DNA of 10,713 nucleotides from Cytophagaceae bacterium. Its GTDB lineage: Bacteria; Bacteroidota; Bacteroidia; Cytophagales; Spirosomataceae. The position numbers and the translations under genes were made by a program. Positions 6,773 to 10,713 of the stretch are shown in pieces; the first letter of the stretch is position 1, and every line of letters begins with the position of its first letter. The stretch covers positions 1-10,713 of the forward strand of contig CANHKE010000018.1 in assembly GCA_947461155.1 (NCBI GenBank). The letters are read 5' to 3'. The notes beneath the pieces were generated by a model, which saw nothing but the letters and a program-made list of their open reading frames with translations, did not search any database and was not told the origin of the DNA.

Positions 6773-7909
6773 ATGAAAAAATCTATCCTAACAGCACTTT
6801 TTGCAGCAACAGCATTTTGTGGATTTTCCCAAGAAAAGGAAGCGGAAGCGCCTAAGTTTTCTTTTTCAGGTTACATCGATTCGTACTACATGATGAATTT
6901 CAACAATCCAACCTCTCGGAGTAATCTAGGAGTTTCTGGATATGAGCGTGCATTCGATCAAAAATCAAGTCAATTCTCATTAGGACTTGTACAGACTAAA
7001 TTCGGTTATGCGACTAAAAACACAGATGTAGTAGTCGATTTGACATTTGGTCCAAATGCAGATTTGGGTCAGTATGGAAATGCAGTGGGTCCATTAGGAA
7101 AAGGAAGCACATCACTTGCTATCAAACAAGCATACTTTAACTGGAAAACTTCAGATAAGTTAACCTTGACAGTTGGTCAATTTGGAACTCACATTGGTTA
7201 TGAAGTAATCGACGCTCCAATCAACTACAACTATTCACTTTCAAACTTATTTAACAATGGACCATTTTATCACATCGGCGCAAAAGCTAATTATGCGTTC
7301 AGCGACAAATTTACTGCCATGGTTGGATTGGTCAACAATGTGGATAATTTAAATGACAATAACGCTTCTAAAGGACTTATTTATCAAGTTTTCACTTCTC
7401 CTGCAGCTGGTTGGAATGTGTACGTAAATGGTATTTCCTCAAATGAATCAGCGCCACTAGCTAGTGGAAAAGAAGATTCAGGAAGTTATAACTTATTAGA
7501 TTTAACGACGTCATATCAAATTACACCCAAATATTTACTTGGATTAAATGCGGCATATGGATCACAAACTGGCGATTACCAAGGTGGCGGAAATGTAGGC
7601 GACAGCAAGACTTGGGGTGGAGTAGCCCTTTACTCTAACTATGCATTTACTGATAAATTTAGCTTAGGTGGTCGCTATGAAGTATTTGATAATACTTCTG
7701 GGGCTCGCGCTTTACGTGCTGCAGATGGATCAGGTACTGATGTTAGCTCATTAACTTTAACGGGAACATTTACAGCAGCTGATGGACATCTATTTATCAA
7801 GCCAGAATTACGCACTGACTCATACAAGACTGAGCAGTTCGTTGACGGTGATGGCAAAGCTCAAAAATCACAAACTACACTGGCATTACACTTCATTTAT
7901 AAGTTTTAA
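6773..7909 (+). CDS. Outer-membrane beta-barrel porin, OmpL-like (BBP2-type)
   Basis: The protein has a Sec signal peptide: MKKS, a hydrophobic stretch to about residue 15, then GFSQ with likely cleavage after Q20. The mature part alternates polar and hydrophobic residues and ends in the aromatic strand LALHFIYKF, with the terminal phenylalanine typical of barrels inserted by BAM. FSFSGYIDSYYMMNFNN (29-45), QFSLGLVQTKFGY (67-79), IKQAYFNWKTSDKLTLTVGQ (117-136) and GPFYHIGAKANYAFSDKF (163-180) resemble the putative beta-barrel porin-2 (OmpL-like, PF07642) family as I remember it. The 378-residue length fits a 12- to 16-strand barrel. C16 is not a lipobox cysteine because F15 precedes it. amtB follows after 39 nt, so the channel may serve nitrogen uptake, but specificity is inferred from context only. 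The family call is fairly confident, the substrate is not. Confidence 0.82.
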   Translation: MKKSILTALFAATAFCGFSQEKEAEAPKFSFSGYIDSYYMMNFNNPTSRSNLGVSGYERAFDQKSSQFSLGLVQTKFGYATKNTDVVVDLTFGPNADLGQYGNAVGPLGKGSTSLAIKQAYFNWKTSDKLTLTVGQFGTHIGYEVIDAPINYNYSLSNLFNNGPFYHIGAKANYAFSDKFTAMVGLVNNVDNLNDNNASKGLIYQVFTSPAAGWNVYVNGISSNESAPLASGKEDSGSYNLLDLTTSYQITPKYLLGLNAAYGSQTGDYQGGGNVGDSKTWGGVALYSNYAFTDKFSLGGRYEVFDNTSGARALRAADGSGTDVSSLTLTGTFTAADGHLFIKPELRTDSYKTEQFVDGDGKAQKSQTTLALHFIYKF

Positions 7910-7948
7910 TATATAACTAATTTTTAACTCACTTTTAAACGTACGAAC

Positions 7949-9295
7949 ATGACAACACAAAAACCAACTTGGATACCGCTACTCGTTTTAGTAGCAGTAG
8001 CCGTACTCGCACTTTTTACCACTTCAGTTCCGGGTGTAATGCCGACAGAAGGATTAGACACAGGTGATACAGCCTGGATGATTGTGGCATCAGGCCTAGT
8101 ATTATTGATGACACCAGGTTTAGCATATTTCTATGGCGGAATGGTTAACCACAAAAATGTAATTTCAACTATGTTGCAGTCGTTTATTGCCATGGGGGTT
8201 ATTTCCGTTATTTGGGTGGTATTCGGATTTAGTTTAGCATTTGGCGATTCGTTAGGTGGCTGGATTGGTGATCCAAGAACATTTTTCATGTTCAACAATG
8301 TATTTGATCATAAATTAGCTTTAGGATCAACAGACCAGCTGAAGTTCACAATCCCTTTCGCGCTTTTCGCATTTTTCCAAATGAAATTCGCGGTTATTAC
8401 ACCTGCGTTAATTTCAGGAGCATTGGCTGAGCGTATCAACTTCCGTGCATTTGTATTATTTATGGTCTTATTCTGCATAACAGTTTATGCACCATTAGCA
8501 CACTGGACATGGCATCCTGATGGATTCCTTTTCAACTTAGGTGTCCTTGATTTCGCAGGTGGTACAGTTGTTCACATGTCGGCTGGTTGGGCTGCATTAG
8601 CAGGAGCACTTTACTTACGTCGTCGTAAATCACATATTGAATCAAACATTTTGCCTCCGGCTAATATTCCTTACGTATTATTAGGAACTGGCTTATTGTG
8701 GTTCGGTTGGTTTGGTTTCAATGCAGGTTCTGCAGTAGGAGCGAACGGATTAGCGGTAACAGCATTCGCGACAACACACGTTGCAGCAGCTGCGGCAGGC
8801 TTGTCTTGGATCTTATTTGATGTAACTCGTGGCAAGAAAGTTTCTGCCCTAGGATTTTGTATCGGTGCAGTGGTGGGTTTAGTTGCCATCACACCTGCTT
8901 CAGGATTCGTTACAGTACCAGTTGCTATTTTCATTGGAGTAATTGCCGCTATTGTTTCAAACATCGCTGCACACTGGAGAGCAAGCTCAAACTTGGATGA
9001 TACATTAGACGTATTCCCTTGCCACGGATTAGGTGGAATGGTAGGTATGTTGATGACAGGTATTTTCGCAACATCTGCTGTAAATGCTGCAGTAGTTGAA
9101 AATGGCTTGTTTTATGGAGAGACTGCCTTGTTCTTTAAACATTTATTAGCCTTAGCAATTGTTTCAGCATTTGCTTTCGGTTTGTCTTACATCTTGTTAA
9201 TCGTAACGGATAAAATTATCCCATTGCGTGTAAACGAAGAGGAAGAAAGATTAGGATTGGATATCTCGCAACACGATGAATCGTTAGCTGAGTAA
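7949..9295 (+). CDS. amtB: Ammonium transporter of the Amt/MEP/Rh family
   Basis: This inner-membrane channel conducts ammonium or ammonia and normally works as a trimer. The 448 residues hold about eleven or twelve hydrophobic helices, the first at 8-24. Substrate-pore residues are visible: the family signature DFAGGTVVHMSAG (201-213) with D201 and H209, and the second pore histidine H359 in DVFPCHGLGGMVG (354-366). FFQMKFAVITPALISGALAER (142-162) is the segment carrying the phenylalanine gate. LLWFGWFGFNAGSA (249-262) is also diagnostic. The cytoplasmic tail, NEEEERLGLDISQHDESLAE, is the conserved region by which relatives couple to a P-II protein. No glnK/glnB gene accompanies it here; the neighbours are the porin upstream and convergent mtaB downstream. 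It is probably cotranscribed with the porin, and transcription should end at the hairpins after 9300. Confidence 0.96.
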   Translation: MTTQKPTWIPLLVLVAVAVLALFTTSVPGVMPTEGLDTGDTAWMIVASGLVLLMTPGLAYFYGGMVNHKNVISTMLQSFIAMGVISVIWVVFGFSLAFGDSLGGWIGDPRTFFMFNNVFDHKLALGSTDQLKFTIPFALFAFFQMKFAVITPALISGALAERINFRAFVLFMVLFCITVYAPLAHWTWHPDGFLFNLGVLDFAGGTVVHMSAGWAALAGALYLRRRKSHIESNILPPANIPYVLLGTGLLWFGWFGFNAGSAVGANGLAVTAFATTHVAAAAAGLSWILFDVTRGKKVSALGFCIGAVVGLVAITPASGFVTVPVAIFIGVIAAIVSNIAAHWRASSNLDDTLDVFPCHGLGGMVGMLMTGIFATSAVNAAVVENGLFYGETALFFKHLLALAIVSAFAFGLSYILLIVTDKIIPLRVNEEEERLGLDISQHDESLAE

Positions 9296-9307
9296 TTCAA
9301 ACATAAG

Positions 9308-9341
9308 ACAAAGCCGCAAGTAATGGTTCTTGTGGTTTTGT
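9308..9341 (+). other. 13-bp stem-loop just after amtB
   Basis: The arms 9308-9320 (ACAAAGCCGCAAG) and 9329-9341 pair at all 13 positions, 11 Watson-Crick and 2 G·U, with an 8-nt loop. It begins 13 nt after the amtB stop and has no U-run, so alone it is not a standard terminator. It may protect the 3' end or add to termination. The G·U pairs become A·C mismatches on the opposite strand, so the fold favours the plus-strand transcript. Confidence 0.7.
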
Positions 9342-9348
9342 TTCAATC

Positions 9349-9386
9349 AAAAAGCCGGAGACTTTTAGTTTCTGGCTTTTTTGTTT
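9349..9386 (+). terminator. Rho-independent terminator of the porin-amtB operon
   Basis: Arms 9349-9362 and 9368-9381 form 14 pairs (2 of them G·U) around a 5-nt loop. The GCC/GGC core is flanked by an A-run before and a T-run after, ending near 9386. On the minus strand the same site has two A·C mismatches but still a T-run, so it may also stop mtaB transcripts with lower efficiency. Confidence 0.85.
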
Positions 9387-9510
9387 ACTAGACCTTAAAC
9401 ATTGGAAGCTGGACGTTAGAATAAAAAGACGCTTTATTGTTAAGAATTATAAAAATTGATGAAATATAAAATAATGGTCTAGCGTCTAAAGACCAAAGTC
9501 TAGCGTCTAA
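9387..9510. repeat. Inverted array of diverged TAGAC/GTCTA repeat units
   Basis: GTCTAGCGTCTAA occurs exactly twice, at 9477-9489 and 9498-9510. CTAGACC (9388-9394) is the exact inverse complement of GGTCTAG (9476-9482). A diverged inverted copy at 9402-9419 pairs with 9493-9510 at 16 of 18 positions if mismatches at 9407, 9415 and 9418 are excluded and G·U is allowed elsewhere, i.e. about 15 pairs. The centre is AT-rich (9436-9475). The mtaB stop codon (9500-9502) lies inside the last unit. I believe similar TAGAC-based intergenic repeats occur in other Bacteroidota but cannot verify this here. No transposase is linked. Confidence 0.65.
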
Positions 9511-10713
9511 TTAATACTTCTCCTTTAACATCTCCAGAATCCATTAGTGATTTATAGCGTACCGGCTGTATCGTATTAATTAATAAGGGATCATAAGGAA
9601 CGGCAAGTCTGACGTAATTTTCAGAAAAACCTTCCATTAGACCACTTTCAGTCGACTCTTCGAACAAAACAAATCCCGTTTTTTCTAATTGACTTTCATA
9701 AAATGCACGACGTTTTTTATCCGAAAGTATATGTAACATTTTCGAACGCTCAGCTTTTTGCATACCATCTACCTTCGGTTTGATAGCTACAGCATACGTA
9801 TTCGCACGTTCTGAATAGGGGAAAACATGAAGATAGGAAATAGCTAACTCTTGTAGAAATGTGTATGTTTCTAAAAATAAGTCGGGTGTTTCACCTGGAT
9901 GGCCTACAATCACATCGACCCCAATACATGCGTTTGGCATAACTGAGCGAATGCGCGAAACACGGTCGACATATAATTCCCGTTGATAACGGCGCTTCAT
10001 TAATCGTAAAACAGTATTGGATCCTGACTGTAATGGAATATGAAAATGAGGCACAAAACGCTTAGAAGTACCTAAGAACGAAATCAACTCAGGCGTTAAT
10101 AAATTAGGCTCAATACTTGAAATCCGGAAGCGCGAAATTGACGATTTTTCATCAATCGCACGAACCAAATCAAAAAATGTCTCTACGCGTTTTCCTTGTT
10201 GAATGCCAAAATCACCAATATTAACTCCCGTTAATACGATTTCCTTCACACCATTCGCTGCAATATCCTCAATCAACCCAAGAACTTTTTCGATACTATC
10301 TGAACGCGATTGACCTCGCGCTAATGGAATCGTACAATACGAACATGGGTAATCACAGCCATCTTGGATTTTTAGAAATGTCCGAGTACGGTCATTTACA
10401 CTATAGGAGGCATGGTAATCTAAATCATAACGAATTTCAGAAGCTATCAATTTAGGTAAATCTGTTGTCGAACGAGATAAATAGGGCGGAAGCAAAGAAG
10501 GAAGTTGAAATTTCTCATTAGCACCCAGCACCAAATCCACTCCTGGAATAGCAGCAATTTCCTCTGGTTTTAGTTGTGCATAACAACCAATAATGACAAC
10601 CGTAGAAGCTGGATTTATTTTTTTAGCCTCACGAACTACTTTTTTGCATTTTTTATCTGCCTGTTCAGTAACACTGCAGGTATTTATCACAAATAGATCA
10701 GGTGCATCTTGGA
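9500..10713 (-). CDS. mtaB: tRNA-t6A37 methylthiotransferase MtaB, N-terminus cut by window edge
   Basis: This radical-SAM enzyme adds a methylthio group to N6-threonylcarbamoyladenosine at position 37 of certain tRNAs, giving ms2t6A and steadying decoding of ANN codons. The frame stays open through the right edge, reading DAPDLF before VINTCSVTEQADKK, so the GTG at 10690 is internal and not the start. Roughly 30-40 N-terminal residues are missing, including the first cysteine of the auxiliary cluster. Two auxiliary-cluster cysteines are visible, in NTCSV and IGCYAQL. The radical-SAM motif CDYPCSYC has cysteine codons at 10355-10357, 10343-10345 and 10334-10336. The C-terminal 60 or so residues match the RNA-binding TRAM domain. 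VINTCSVTEQAD favours MtaB over MiaB or RimO. The last codons, Arg-Arg-stop, fall inside a TAGAC repeat unit, so the tail may have been set by that repeat. Confidence 0.94.
   Translation of the reverse strand, partial: QDAPDLFVINTCSVTEQADKKCKKVVREAKKINPASTVVIIGCYAQLKPEEIAAIPGVDLVLGANEKFQLPSLLPPYLSRSTTDLPKLIASEIRYDLDYHASYSVNDRTRTFLKIQDGCDYPCSYCTIPLARGQSRSDSIEKVLGLIEDIAANGVKEIVLTGVNIGDFGIQQGKRVETFFDLVRAIDEKSSISRFRISSIEPNLLTPELISFLGTSKRFVPHFHIPLQSGSNTVLRLMKRRYQRELYVDRVSRIRSVMPNACIGVDVIVGHPGETPDLFLETYTFLQELAISYLHVFPYSERANTYAVAIKPKVDGMQKAERSKMLHILSDKKRRAFYESQLEKTGFVLFEESTESGLMEGFSENYVRLAVPYDPLLINTIQPVRYKSLMDSGDVKGEVLIRR

Noticed and set aside
6773..6832. Lipoprotein signal at C16 of the porin
   Set aside because: Residue -1 is phenylalanine, which breaks the lipobox; GFSQ with cleavage after Q20 and a terminal aromatic strand fit a barrel instead.
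7675..8964. Minus-strand open frames opposite the porin and amtB
   Set aside because: Low-complexity antisense translations created by the codon pattern of the real genes.
9476..9510. CRISPR array
   Set aside because: Only two 13-bp copies with an 8-bp gap, degenerate inverted units nearby, and no cas genes.

Overview
The window looks like a chromosomal segment from a member of the Bacteroidota. The evidence is the DnaE type with an intact-looking PHP metal site, the long-spacer 2[4Fe-4S] ferredoxin, the LuxC-like acyl-CoA reductase, an OmpL-like porin with a signal peptide ending in FSQ, MtaB, AT-rich spacers without Shine-Dalgarno sequences, and TAnnTTTG-like promoter elements. I cannot place it below phylum with confidence. 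All nine genes look like intact core or metabolic genes. I see no transposase, phage gene, CRISPR array, toxin-antitoxin pair or defence system, and no tRNA or rRNA.

Layout. Positions 1-3394 (minus strand): a DUF2461 gene followed after 6 nt by dnaE, which runs off the left edge. Positions 3395-3502: a spacer between divergent genes, with a duplicated 10-mer and a small palindrome. Positions 3503-5026 (plus): trpS and a PAP2-family phosphatase, 3 nt apart. Positions 4999-6018 (minus): a LuxC-family acyl-CoA reductase whose 3' end overlaps the phosphatase tail to tail by 28 bp. Positions 6120-6470 (plus): a dicluster ferredoxin, divergent from the reductase and closed by a clear terminator. 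Positions 6471-6772: a 302-nt AT-rich spacer with that terminator, a 10-bp inverted repeat and promoter-like elements. Positions 6773-9295 (plus): an outer-membrane porin and an AmtB ammonium transporter 39 nt apart, probably one operon, followed by two tandem hairpins. Positions 9387-9510: diverged TAGAC/GTCTA repeat units in inverted arrangement, reaching into the end of mtaB. Positions 9500-10713 (minus): mtaB, which runs off the right edge.

How the genes work together. dnaE is the replicative polymerase, trpS and mtaB serve translation (tRNA charging and tRNA modification), and the PAP2 protein is probably a membrane lipid phosphatase. The reductase and ferredoxin are redox proteins sharing a 101-nt intergenic region. 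The porin and AmtB could form a two-membrane route for ammonium, although no P-II (glnK) gene accompanies them here. I found no convincing new multi-gene system. The points most worth following are the porin-amtB pairing, the inverted TAGAC repeat that supplies the mtaB stop codon, and the repeats in the promoter regions.
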